Below are positions 43,017 through 52,422 of a stretch of DNA of 64,000 bases, piece by piece. The notes under the pieces are model-generated. The model worked only from the letters and a program-made list of their open reading frames with translations, was not told the origin of the DNA and searched no databases. The stretch comes from Neolewinella agarilytica (GTDB taxonomy: Bacteria > Bacteroidota > Bacteroidia > Chitinophagales > Saprospiraceae). Each line of letters opens with the position of its first letter. The first letter of the stretch is position 1. The stretch lies in the NCBI RefSeq assembly GCF_900110645.1, contig NZ_FOFB01000027.1, positions 1 to 64,000 of the forward strand. The letters are read 5' to 3'. The position numbers were made by a program, and so were the translations under genes.

Positions 43017-43900
43017 GGAAAGATCGCTGGCAACGAGCACGGCCCTCATGGCTGTGTTCAACAATAATCGGATACGACTTTATACTGTCTTGAGAGAGTG
43101 TTGTAAAAGACTATTAAAAGATAACGTTCAATTCGGGCGTGAGTAGATTTGTCCCAGACACACCGTAAATGCTTTCTCCTTGTTTTTACTAAAAAAGTGG
43201 CTCGTGCCTTCCTGTTTTCCAGACACCGCCACCGACGAAGCCATCCGCGAAACGCACCCTTCCTGCCATCGTGCTCCATTTTGAGTTCTGCTTATCATTT
43301 TAAGTTATTGGGAGCAACGGGGCAAACTGTTGACAACGCACTTGTTTTCAACGTGCTGTCAAAAGCTAAAAATGGTGCACTGCCCACAAGATTTGTACTC
43401 TCAGAAACCCAGGTTTTGCATTGTATTCGCACGAAAGCAGCGTAGGATGAAACCCAAAGCCCGTTGCTTTTCGGAGGACGGCCCTTGTCACTGGCCGGTA
43501 GAACGGAGCAACATGAGTCATCCCTAATTTTCGGAATAGATGACGGTGTTTTCTGGCAAAAAATAGGATTTTTAGCGATCAGCGGACAGCATTCAGGCAA
43601 AACGGCTCTGAATGCTGTCCGCTGATCGCTTTTTTATACCGACCGAACCAGGTTCCATCCGAGAAAACACAGAAAAGGCTGCCCAAACTCCGGGATGAGC
43701 CATGTTTGTTGCGTTCTACCGATAAGCCAGTGACACAGGCCAGGGGTTTGGCTACTTTTGCCCTTCAAAAGTAGGCCGCCGGCAGGCATGTAAGACAGGA
43801 AGCTTAACGGAGGATAATGAATAAATCATGTCTACAATCCAAAATCGTAGCGAACCATTAATCTAATCAACCAACCCTGCACCCGCGCACCGTCGCCCTG
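43017..43900. other. 884-bp spacer between the sulfatase genes
   Basis: No convincing gene; the longest open frame (43149-43445, 98 codons) has a composition unlike protein. Contents are a long imperfect inverted repeat with a hairpin inside (listed separately) and a degenerate copy of the dispersed motif near 43877 (CTGCACCCGCG). A GCACTTGTTTTCAACGTGC hairpin-like element lies near 43339-43357. Confidence 0.55.
43480..43741. repeat. long imperfect inverted repeat enclosing a perfect hairpin
   Basis: Outer arms 43480-43524 and 43692-43741 pair over about 45 bases with gaps; shared segments include GTCACTGGC, GGTAGAACG and CATCCC. Inside, 43574-43596 and 43608-43630 form a perfect 23-bp stem with an 11-base loop followed by TTTTT (43631-43635), which looks like a strong terminator on the plus strand for the first sulfatase, although it is about 560 bp past that gene. 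Confidence 0.82.
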
Positions 43901-45337
43901 CTACTGCTTCGCGCCAATCGGCAGCCGCGCGGCCAGTTCTTCCACCAGGGGCAGATAGGCTTCTTTCTCCGCCAGATTATTGATCTCCAGCGAATCCGTC
44001 TGGTGGTCAAACAGGGTGCGGGCATAGCGATTGCCCTCGTCATCATACCATTCGGTGTAGGAGTAGCGGCTGGTGGTAATATTGTCGGCTTCTTTCCAGC
44101 GGGTAAGCACGTGGTCGGTCCAGTCCCGTTCGGGTTCCTCCATCAGCGGCAGCAGGCTTTTACCCTGCAGCTGTTCCGGTTTTTCGAGTCCGGCCAGATC
44201 GCAGAGGGTGGGGAAGATGTCAACGTATTCCACCATGGCCGCCGGCCGTCCGGAGCGGAAGCCCGGAGCGGAAAAGATGAGTGGCACGCGCAGGGAAGTA
44301 TTGAAAGTGGTGTGCTTGCACCACATGGCGTGGTCGCCGAGGTTCCAGCCATGATCGCCCCAGAAAACGATGATGGTATTATCAGCTTCTCCGCTGGCCT
44401 CCAGGGCGTCGAGCACACGCCCCAGCTGCGCGTCCATATAACTGACGCTTGCGTAGTAGCCCTGAATCAGGTTCCTGGCGTACGCTTCGGGCAGTATTCT
44501 GTCTTTGGGTACGCCGGTGTAGGTGCGCAGCTCCCCGAAATTATGGTGGATGGCGTCCGGCGTTCCTTCGGCCCGGTAATAAGTGGCCGGCAAGGATATA
44601 TCGGCTTCGTCGTAGAAGGCCCAGTATTTCTCGGGCGCGTTGAAGGGCAGGTGGGGCTTCATGAAGCCGACGGCCAGGAAGAAAGGCTGGTCTTTGGGGG
44701 CCAGTTCCTCTATTTTACGGATGGCCTCGCTGGCTATTTTACCGTCCCAGTAAGCGGTGTCGGCCACCTGCCCGCGTTCGAAGGCGGGGCCCAGGCCGTC
44801 CTGATTTTTCGCTTTTACAACTGCCATGTTATCCGGCATCTGGTAGTCGCGTCCTGCTCCATTGCCTACTCCCGGTTTCCAGTTGGCTTCGCTGTAGTCT
44901 TCGGCCCGGTCACTGGCGTGGTGCAGTACTTTGCCAACGGCGGCGGCATAGTAACCATTAGCTTTGAAGTGGCCGTGTAGGCTGATGGCATCGGGGGCAT
45001 CCTGGTTTATGGAGGCTCTGAAATCCCAGAACCGGTCGCGTAACGGTCGCAGCCCCGTCATGATGCTGGCGCGCGAGGCGCCGCAGACCGGCACGTTGCA
45101 GTAGGCGTTCGTGAAAGCGCTTCCCATGGCCGCCAGCCGGTCGGCGTTGGGGGAGTGGACCACGTGCCTGCCGAAGGAGGCGAGCTCGGGGCGCAGATCG
45201 TCCACGGCAATAAACAGCACATTGGGCTGCCTGTCGGCCTGCGCCATTTTTTCTTCATTGGGCGCGGGGCCGCAGGTGCAGAAGAAGGTTAAAAGAGCAA
45301 GGGCGGTAATACTTCGGATGATCGGTGAGTGTTGCAT
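43901..45337 (-). CDS. S1 family sulfatase, iduronate-2-sulfatase-like
   Basis: 478 residues. Hydrophobic N-terminus with F-F-C-T-C-G suggests a lipoprotein, although the lipobox is not ideal. Metal-binding V-D-D-L-R-P at 45-50 and the formylglycine motif C-G-A-S-R (Cys85), the C-x-A-x-R variant rather than C-x-P-x-R; P-H-L-P-F, G-D-H-G-W-N-L-G-D-H and Y-V-D-I-F-P-T-L segments match iduronate-2-sulfatase-like members. The dispersed motif at 45261-45280 encodes part of the signal peptide (C-T-C-G-P-A-P). Confidence 0.88.
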   Translation of the reverse strand: MQHSPIIRSITALALLTFFCTCGPAPNEEKMAQADRQPNVLFIAVDDLRPELASFGRHVVHSPNADRLAAMGSAFTNAYCNVPVCGASRASIMTGLRPLRDRFWDFRASINQDAPDAISLHGHFKANGYYAAAVGKVLHHASDRAEDYSEANWKPGVGNGAGRDYQMPDNMAVVKAKNQDGLGPAFERGQVADTAYWDGKIASEAIRKIEELAPKDQPFFLAVGFMKPHLPFNAPEKYWAFYDEADISLPATYYRAEGTPDAIHHNFGELRTYTGVPKDRILPEAYARNLIQGYYASVSYMDAQLGRVLDALEASGEADNTIIVFWGDHGWNLGDHAMWCKHTTFNTSLRVPLIFSAPGFRSGRPAAMVEYVDIFPTLCDLAGLEKPEQLQGKSLLPLMEEPERDWTDHVLTRWKEADNITTSRYSYTEWYDDEGNRYARTLFDHQTDSLEINNLAEKEAYLPLVEELAARLPIGAKQ

Positions 45338-45504
45338 CTGGCTAAATTAAACAGACAGCCGCTGAGAGCTGTCCGGTGGTTACCTGCCTGGCTCTTTTAC
45401 CGAACATCCGGTAGTGGCATTACATTATAAGGTGTGTAAGGATGGAGGTGAGCCCCCCATAAAGCCAGTGTTTACGGGGTTTTGAAAGAAAAAAAGAATA
45501 AAAA

Positions 45505-45625
45505 GTAACCAACCTTGTGACCTTTTCTGTACCCCTCCGTCAGAAGAGCATTGGAATAAAGAGTGTAATTTAGTGTGTGAAATTGCCGTCCTCCCCGACT
45601 ATTGCGGGGGGGACGGCCTTTTTTA
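45505..45625 (+). ncRNA. candidate small RNA: ECF-like promoter followed by a terminator
   Basis: GTGACC (45517-45522), 15 bases, CGTC (45538-45541) resembles Bacteroidota ECF-sigma promoters; a second GTAACC lies at 45505. About 45 bases downstream is a strong terminator: GCCGTCCTCCCC (45585-45596) pairs with GGGGG-GACGGC (up to 45617), followed by a T-rich run to 45624. No open frame fits between. A transcript of roughly 75-80 nt is predicted. It could also be the remains of a lost ECF sigma gene. Confidence 0.35.
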
Positions 45626-45730
45626 TGGCCGTTGCCCGATTGGCCCTTACAGAAAGGCACTTTTGTGCTCCTTCAGCGCTCCGGGAGCAATAGCCTTACC
45701 CTTTAATGGCCAGACCGATTAAAAAAGCCT

Positions 45731-45893
45731 CAGGGCAAACGCATCAAATCTAAAACTGTAATCTAATAGTTGATTCTTGTTTCGATCGAACGCAGTGAGC
45801 TGTCACTTGCGGTAGCAAATCAAGAATCAAATATCGAGAATCGCCAATCGCCAATCAAAAACGTAGCAAACGAAGTTTGATGCGTTTGCCCTG
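45731..45893. mobile_element. 163-bp MITE-like element, copy 2
   Basis: Terminal repeats CAGGGCAAACGCATCAAA and TTTGATGCGTTTGCCCTG are perfect over 18 bp. Exact 10-bp direct repeats AAAAAAGCCT flank it at 45721-45730 and 45894-45903 and differ completely from those around copy 1. The inner arms TTGATTCTTG (45770-45779) and CAAGAATCAA (45821-45830) pair perfectly here. The right end is only about 9 bp from the predicted upstream element of the ATP synthase promoter. Confidence 0.92.
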
Positions 45894-45911
45894 AAAAAAG
45901 CCTTAGTGTAG

Positions 45912-45943
45912 TTAGTATAATAAGATGGGGTAGTGTACCTTTG
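45912..45943 (+). promoter_or_regulatory. candidate promoter of the ATP synthase operon
   Basis: TACCTTTG at 45936-45943 is an exact TAnnTTTG match, with TTAG at 45912-45915 in place of TTG about 21 bases before. A start site near 45950 would give a leader of about 30 nt before atpB at 45979. The inserted element lies immediately upstream. Confidence 0.5.
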
Positions 45944-45978
45944 CGGCTTAATTGGGAAGGCCCCGAAAGTTTCTATCT

Positions 45979-47316
45979 ATGAAATTGCTCCTGCGCGTAA
46001 TGCTTCTGTTGGTTTTTTGCGGTGTTAACACTGCTCTTAGTGCCCAACATGATGATCATGATTCTGGAGATCATTCCAGTCACGATGGCCACGGTCATGC
46101 TACGGAAGTTCACGAAGGCTGTGCTCACGATGATTCCTACGATCCGGCCAGCGTGATCCTGCATCACATTGCGGACGCCAACTACTTCGAGATAATTCAC
46201 GGCGTCAATCTTCCCCTCCCTCTTTTCCTTTACGCTCCCGGCCACGGTCTTACGACCGGCCTGAGCAGCATGCTTGGCGACGATCACCACCTGAAAGCCG
46301 TTGATGGCTACGTGATGAACCACGGCCGCGTGAACCGCCTGGCGGACAGCGCCGGTGACGCGATGCTCAGCGGAGAATACGACGTGGAGTGTATCCTGCA
46401 CAAGACCGAGGTCAATGAAGCCGGTAAGGAGAAAGACACTTACTACGCCAAGATCAACGGTCAGGAATACCTGCTCAACGCTGCTTCCGTAGGGGACGGC
46501 GGCCTGCTCGGCGGTGGTATCACTAACTTTTACGACTTCAGCATTACGAAGAACGTCTTCACGATGTTGCTGGCTGCGCTGCTGCTGATCCTGCTCTGGA
46601 CGGCCGTTGCCCGCGGCTACAAGCGTAATGAAGGACAGGCACCCAGTGGCATTCAGTCCCTGATGGAGCCTTTCTTTGTTTTCCTGCGCGACGAGATCAG
46701 CATCCCGATGATCGGTGAAAAGCACTACGAGAAGTTTCAGCCCTTCATTCTGACGGTCTTCTTCTTTATCCTTTTCTGTAACCTCTTCGGTCTGATTCCC
46801 TTCATTCCGGGAAGCGCCAACGTAACGGGCAACATTGCGGTAACGATGGCCCTGGCCGTTATTGCTGCTATTGTGGCTTACGTACACGGCAATGCACACT
46901 TCTGGGGCCACGTACTCTGGATGCCCGGTGTACCGGTCTTCGTAAAGCCGCTGCTTACGGTAGTGGAGGTACTTGGCCTGGTCATTAAGCCATTCTCCCT
47001 GATGGTGCGTCTTTTCGCTAACATCACGGCGGGTCACATTATCATCCTGTCACTGGTCAGCCTGATCTTCATCTTCGGTAATAACGGAGAGAGCGTATTC
47101 GGAGCTGCTGCCGGTGGTGTGGTGGGCGTTGCCTTTACCCTCTTCATGAACTGTATCGAATTGCTGGTAGCATTCGTTCAACCCTTCATTTTTGCTATTC
47201 TGACGGCCAGCTACATTGGCGCAGCAGTTGAAGAGCACGAACATGAGCACGGGCATGAAGGAAGCCACGACGTAGAGTACGAAAACCTCAACGACAGTAA
47301 CCCGGCTTACGCATAA
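45979..47316 (+). CDS. atpB: ATP synthase F0 subunit a, with His-rich extensions
   Basis: 445 residues, far longer than E. coli subunit a (271). A signal peptide (1-23) and about 190 extra N-terminal residues come first, beginning with a His/Asp-rich stretch (eight His within 24-52). The core has five to six membrane segments with the essential stator arginine in F-S-L-M-V-R-L-F-A-N, which passes protons to the c ring. A second His/Glu-rich tail follows the last helix (E-H-E-H-E-H-G-H). Signal-bearing, extended AtpB proteins are usual in Bacteroidota; the His clusters are notable. Start 45979 was chosen over 45952 because it begins the signal peptide. Confidence 0.94.
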   Translation: MKLLLRVMLLLVFCGVNTALSAQHDDHDSGDHSSHDGHGHATEVHEGCAHDDSYDPASVILHHIADANYFEIIHGVNLPLPLFLYAPGHGLTTGLSSMLGDDHHLKAVDGYVMNHGRVNRLADSAGDAMLSGEYDVECILHKTEVNEAGKEKDTYYAKINGQEYLLNAASVGDGGLLGGGITNFYDFSITKNVFTMLLAALLLILLWTAVARGYKRNEGQAPSGIQSLMEPFFVFLRDEISIPMIGEKHYEKFQPFILTVFFFILFCNLFGLIPFIPGSANVTGNIAVTMALAVIAAIVAYVHGNAHFWGHVLWMPGVPVFVKPLLTVVEVLGLVIKPFSLMVRLFANITAGHIIILSLVSLIFIFGNNGESVFGAAAGGVVGVAFTLFMNCIELLVAFVQPFIFAILTASYIGAAVEEHEHEHGHEGSHDVEYENLNDSNPAYA

Positions 47317-47592
<276 letters not shown>

Positions 47593-47620
47593 TAGTTACT
47601 TCTGTCTCAGACAGCACAGC

Positions 47621-47657
47621 GGCCGGAACCGAACCGCGATTGGCGGCGGTTCCGGCC
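47621..47657 (+). promoter_or_regulatory. intercistronic hairpin after atpE
   Basis: GGCCGGAACCG (47621-47631) and CGGTTCCGGCC (47647-47657) form a perfect 11-bp stem in the 140-bp gap between atpE and atpF. Such a structure can stabilise or end part of the atpBE message, which would favour the high c-subunit copy number. No long T-tract follows, so read-through into atpF is expected. Confidence 0.65.
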
Positions 47658-47732
47658 CATTTTAAAGAAAGAAAACGGCCCCTGCGGGCTGAGCAGTATT
47701 AAGCCTCCGGGCAACCAAAATTTACCCGAACG

Positions 47733-48245
47733 ATGTCCATGCTTTATTTAGCTGACTTCAGCGTTATCAAACCAGACTTCGGTCTGATTTTCTGGACGGT
47801 ACTCATCTTCCTGGTCCTTTATTTCGTCCTGGCCCGGTTGGCCTTCAAGCCCATTCAAAAGGCCTTGAAGAAGCGGGATACCGAAATTCAGGATTCCATC
47901 GACGAGGCCAAGCGCGTCCAGGCTCAGATGGCCCAGTTGAAGGACGACAACGCCAAGCTTCTTGCTGAAGCCCGTGAAGAAAGCACGCGCATCATCGCTG
48001 AAGCCGAAGCCTACGCCAAGAAGCGTAAGGAAGAGGCCGTTAACGAAGCCAAGGAAGCTGCCCAAAAGGTATCTGCTGATGCTCAGCGGGACATCGCCAA
48101 CATGCGCGACTCCGCCATGGCGGACCTTAAGAAGGAAGTAGGTACGATGGCATTGGACATTGCTGAGAAGGTACTCCAGAAGGACCTCAAGAGCGACGTC
48201 AATCAGACCAGCCTCGTTAACGAATTGGTGAACAACCTTAACTAA
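47733..48245 (+). CDS. atpF: ATP synthase F0 subunit b
   Basis: 170 residues. One N-terminal membrane helix (about 17-36) followed by a long charged helix (K-R-D-T-E-I-Q-D-S-I-D-E-A-K-R and onwards) that dimerises as the peripheral stalk and binds delta. A second possible start is Met3. The gap to atpH is 8 bp. Confidence 0.94.
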   Translation: MSMLYLADFSVIKPDFGLIFWTVLIFLVLYFVLARLAFKPIQKALKKRDTEIQDSIDEAKRVQAQMAQLKDDNAKLLAEAREESTRIIAEAEAYAKKRKEEAVNEAKEAAQKVSADAQRDIANMRDSAMADLKKEVGTMALDIAEKVLQKDLKSDVNQTSLVNELVNNLN

Positions 48246-48253
48246 GCAAGCGC

Positions 48254-48796
48254 ATGACCAATCAGCAAGTAGCGGATCGCTACGCTAAATCATTGTTGGA
48301 CCTGGCCGTTGAGACCAATAAACTGGACGCCATCCGTAAGGATGTCGATGAGTTGATTGCAATGGGCGGTAACCGTGATTTGGCGTTGTTGCTCCAGAGC
48401 CCGGTGGTCAACGCCACCAAGAAAAAAGCCGTCATGACCGAACTCCTCGGTCAGGTTGGTGCCGATGAGCTGACGAAGAGCTTCGTCAATGTCCTCATCA
48501 CCAAAGGCCGGGAAGGCGACCTGCTCGGTATTATGTCTGCCTTCGACGGGCAGTACAATAAGATGAAGAAGGTTACTTCGGTTTACGTAACCAGCGCTAC
48601 GACGCTGTCTGCGGAGTCCCTCGCTGCTATCCGGCAGCAACTCGTTGCCGCCGGTAAGACGGAGGCCAACGTGGAGATCTTCACCCGGGTAGACCCGAAA
48701 CTGATGGGCGGCTTCGTCCTTGAGTTTGACGGTAAAGTGTACGACGCCAGCGTTGCGCACAAGCTTAACCAAATCCGTAAAGAATTGGCTAAGTAA
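48254..48796 (+). CDS. atpH: ATP synthase F1 subunit delta
   Basis: 180 residues of the OSCP/delta family, linking the top of F1 to the b stalk. N-terminal six-helix domain begins V-A-D-R-Y-A-K-S-L-L-D-L-A; the C-terminal part has the conserved D-P-K-L-M-G-G-F-V-L-E-F-D-G-K-V-Y-D-A-S block. Gaps are 8 bp to atpF and 61 bp to atpA. Confidence 0.95.
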   Translation: MTNQQVADRYAKSLLDLAVETNKLDAIRKDVDELIAMGGNRDLALLLQSPVVNATKKKAVMTELLGQVGADELTKSFVNVLITKGREGDLLGIMSAFDGQYNKMKKVTSVYVTSATTLSAESLAAIRQQLVAAGKTEANVEIFTRVDPKLMGGFVLEFDGKVYDASVAHKLNQIRKELAK

Positions 48797-48857
48797 GGCT
48801 CTTCAGAGTCCATCAAAGAAATAAAGATTAGCTAAGCATTTTTAAAGTATAGTAATC

Positions 48858-50441
<1,584 letters not shown>

Positions 50442-50444
50442 TAG

Positions 50445-50541
50445 GATAGTATGGTAGTAGTGCTCGTATGATAGTAATCATGCCAGCACTACTACCAGAC
50501 TACTATCATTACTATCATACTCTAATTACTATCATACTCTA
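50445..50541 (+). repeat. ATAGTA/TACTAT repeat spacer between atpA and atpG
   Basis: The 104-bp gap contains two direct copies of ATTACTATCATACTCTA, the inverse GTATGATAGTAAT (50467-50479), and GGTAGTAGTGCT (50451-50462) pairing with AGCACTACTACC (50486-50497). Several alternative hairpins are possible in the operon mRNA. Similar TACCAGACTAC phrases occur near 57055-57105. Confidence 0.75.
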
Positions 50542-50545
50542 AGAC

Positions 50546-51451
50546 ATGGCTAACTTAAAAGAAGTACGCGAGAGAATCGGTTCGGTGAAAAACACTAAAC
50601 AGATTACCTCTGCCATGAAGATGGTTTCTGCTGCGAAGATGTCCCGTGCCGCACAGCGGATTACGGAGATGCGCCCCTACGCAATGAAGCTTAGCGAAAT
50701 GCTGACTAACATCCTGTCCAACCTGGAAGGAGATGGCTCTACGGTATTCAACGTTGAGCGTCCGCTGAACAAGGCTTGTATAGTAGTGGTTACCTCCAGC
50801 CGTGGTCTGGCCGGTGCTTTCAACACAAACGTGATCAAAGCTGCCGAAGCAAGCATTCAGAATGAACTGAAAGGCTTCAAGGAACTGGAAGTGATCTGCA
50901 TCGGTAAGAAAGGCGCGGAATACTTCCGCCGGACCTACGGAGACAATGCTGCAGTAACCGTGAACACGGAGTACCAGGAGCTATTGTCTGATCTTTCTTT
51001 CGAAGTAACGAAAGAAGTGCCGGAGAAAATCATGAACCGCTTCAAAGCTGGTGTTTACGACCGCGTTTTTGTAGCCTACGCTCGCTTCCGCAACGCAGCG
51101 GTGCAGTTTGCTACTTCAGAGCAGTTCCTGCCGGTGGTGGATGATAAGAAGACGGAAGATTCCGCTACTGCCAAGTCAAAAATAAAGGCTGACTACATCT
51201 TCGAGCCCAGTAAAGAAGCTTTGCTGGAGCAGTTGGTCCCTACCATTCTCCAGACGAAGTTCCAGTCTTTCCTCCTCGATACCAATGCTTCCGAGCACGG
51301 TGCCCGGATGACGGCCATGGATAAGGCTACGGAAAATGCCGAGGAACTGCTGAAAGAACTCAAGATTAGCTACAACAAGGCTCGTCAGGAAGCGATTACC
51401 ACGGAAATCCTGGAGATCGTTTCTGGTGCAGCAGCCCTGGAAGCCAGCTAG
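50546..51451 (+). CDS. atpG: ATP synthase F1 subunit gamma
   Basis: 301 residues. Central rotor stalk; N-terminal helix reads L-K-E-V-R-E-R-I-G-S-V-K-N-T-K-Q-I-T-S-A-M-K-M-V, and the C-terminal helix contains A-R-M-T-A-M-D-K-A-T-E-N-A-E. It is the last gene of the operon here; the beta and epsilon genes (atpD, atpC) are absent, as is usual in this phylum, where they lie elsewhere. Confidence 0.96.
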   Translation: MANLKEVRERIGSVKNTKQITSAMKMVSAAKMSRAAQRITEMRPYAMKLSEMLTNILSNLEGDGSTVFNVERPLNKACIVVVTSSRGLAGAFNTNVIKAAEASIQNELKGFKELEVICIGKKGAEYFRRTYGDNAAVTVNTEYQELLSDLSFEVTKEVPEKIMNRFKAGVYDRVFVAYARFRNAAVQFATSEQFLPVVDDKKTEDSATAKSKIKADYIFEPSKEALLEQLVPTILQTKFQSFLLDTNASEHGARMTAMDKATENAEELLKELKISYNKARQEAITTEILEIVSGAAALEAS

Positions 51452-51473
51452 GGTAACAGCAACAACGAAAATC

Positions 51474-51513
51474 AACACCCCGTTCCTCTGTTTGAGGGGC
51501 GGGGTGTTTTTTT
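51474..51513 (+). terminator. Rho-independent terminator of the ATP synthase operon
   Basis: AACACCCCG (51474-51482) pairs with CGGGGTGTT (51500-51508), with a further CCTC/GAGG pairing in the loop, and a run of T follows to 51513. It is 22 bp after the atpG stop. Confidence 0.88.
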
Positions 51514-51600
51514 GGTTGCAGGTTGCGGGTTGCAGGGCGCGGACGCAGGTGCAATGTAAGGCCCGGCGTAAGCTGTTTCCAGCAGCGACCGGCCAATGCG
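51514..51600. repeat. composite of three dispersed repeat types
   Basis: Directly after the terminator come a short GGTTGCA heptamer run (51514-51534), one copy of the dispersed motif on the minus strand (GGCGC-GGA-CGCAGGTGCAA, 51536-51554) and the second copy of the 37-bp repeat (51560-51596). Three unrelated repeat families stacked in one spacer suggest that such spacers accept insertions freely. Confidence 0.75.
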
Positions 51601-51687
51601 TGCTCCGCACGCGCTACTAAAGTATTAAATAGCGCGACTGAAAGTCCGCTTTGGTAGGTCACACGCGGAGCGTAGCGTACGCCAAAT

Positions 51688-51720
51688 TTGCATGTTAATA
51701 GCAATATAGCTATATTTGCA
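51688..51720 (+). promoter_or_regulatory. promoter with overlapping palindromic operator (ArsR-type)
   Basis: TTG (51688-51690), 20 bases, TATATTTG (51711-51718) is a full Bacteroidota promoter. The palindrome GCAATATAGCTATATTTGC (51701-51719) covers the -7 box, a placement expected for a repressor operator; the ArsR-family gene 0.7 kb downstream is the natural candidate. The leader to the ATG at 51740 would be about 15 nt. Confidence 0.72.
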
Positions 51721-51739
51721 TTATCAAAATAATTCAGCT

Positions 51740-52219
51740 ATGCTTTTGAGCGAACTCAAGTCCTTTCTTTCTGCCCGCGACAACTTCCTGATCCGCCTGC
51801 CGGACGGCAATGCCGTGGAGAGTCACTTCCACGTTACCGAGGTAGGGGAGGTGACGAAGCATTTCATCGACTGCGGCGGCAAAGTCCGCCGGGAGCGCGT
51901 AGCCAGCCTGCAACTGTGGAGCGCGGATGACTACAATCACCGCCTCGAGCCCGGTAAGCTGGTCAAGATCGTCGGGATCGCCGAGCGGGAGCTCGGGCTG
52001 GGAGATTTACCCATCGAGGTGGAGTACCAGGGCACGGAGACCATCCAGAAGTTTAACCTGGAAGCCGTTGACGGTGAGCTTCGTCTGCAGTCTAAGACCA
52101 CCGCCTGCCTGGCGCTGGAAGAATGCGGCTTTCCCGTCGCTGCTAAAAAAGTGGTCTCCCTGGCGGGCTCCATCTCGAAGGGCGGAGGAGCTTGTACACC
52201 GGGGGGCGGGTGTTGTTAG
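51740..52219 (+). CDS. DUF6428-type protein, Cys-rich tail
   Basis: 159 residues. The family is uncharacterised and often found next to arsR genes. Most of the protein is mixed alpha/beta (L-L-S-E-L-K-S-F-L... L-P-D-G-N-A-V-E-S-H-F-H-V-T-E-V-G). The end, G-G-A-C-T-P-G-G-G-C-C, has three cysteines in a flexible tail, with two more at T-A-C-L-A-L-E-E-C, suitable for binding arsenite or a thiophilic metal. The ATG at 51740 fits the promoter; an upstream TTG at 51716 would lie inside it. Followed by arsR after a repeat-filled 203-bp gap. Confidence 0.72.
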   Translation: MLLSELKSFLSARDNFLIRLPDGNAVESHFHVTEVGEVTKHFIDCGGKVRRERVASLQLWSADDYNHRLEPGKLVKIVGIAERELGLGDLPIEVEYQGTETIQKFNLEAVDGELRLQSKTTACLALEECGFPVAAKKVVSLAGSISKGGGACTPGGGCC

Positions 52220-52224
52220 GGGGG

Positions 52225-52422
52225 GCAGGTTGCAGGTTGGAAGTTGCAGGTTGGAAGTTGCAAGTTGCAAGTTGCAAAATAATGCCCTTTCCTTCCCTTT
52301 TCCCTTTATTCTCTCATTCTCTCATTCCCTCATTCCCTCATTCCCCCATTCTCTAATTCTCTCATTCCCTCATTCTCTCATTCCCTCATTCCCCCATTCT
52401 CTCATTCCCTCATTCCCTTCCC
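52225..52422. repeat. heptamer array followed by an octamer array upstream of arsR
   Basis: 52225-52277 is a run of GGTTGCA/AGTTGCA units. From about 52312 to 52420 an octamer CTCATTCC (with CTCATTCT, CCCATTCT, CTAATTCT variants) repeats about thirteen times and stops just before the arsR ATG. The array takes the place where a promoter or leader would be expected and contains no TAnnTTTG box. Confidence 0.85.

Noticed and set aside
43149-43445. 98-codon open frame in the spacer between the sulfatases
   Set aside because: No family character, composition unlike protein, and it overlaps an inverted-repeat region.
45472-45660. 62-codon minus-strand frame over the ECF-like promoter and terminator
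   Set aside because: It reads through the terminator hairpin and has no recognisable protein character.
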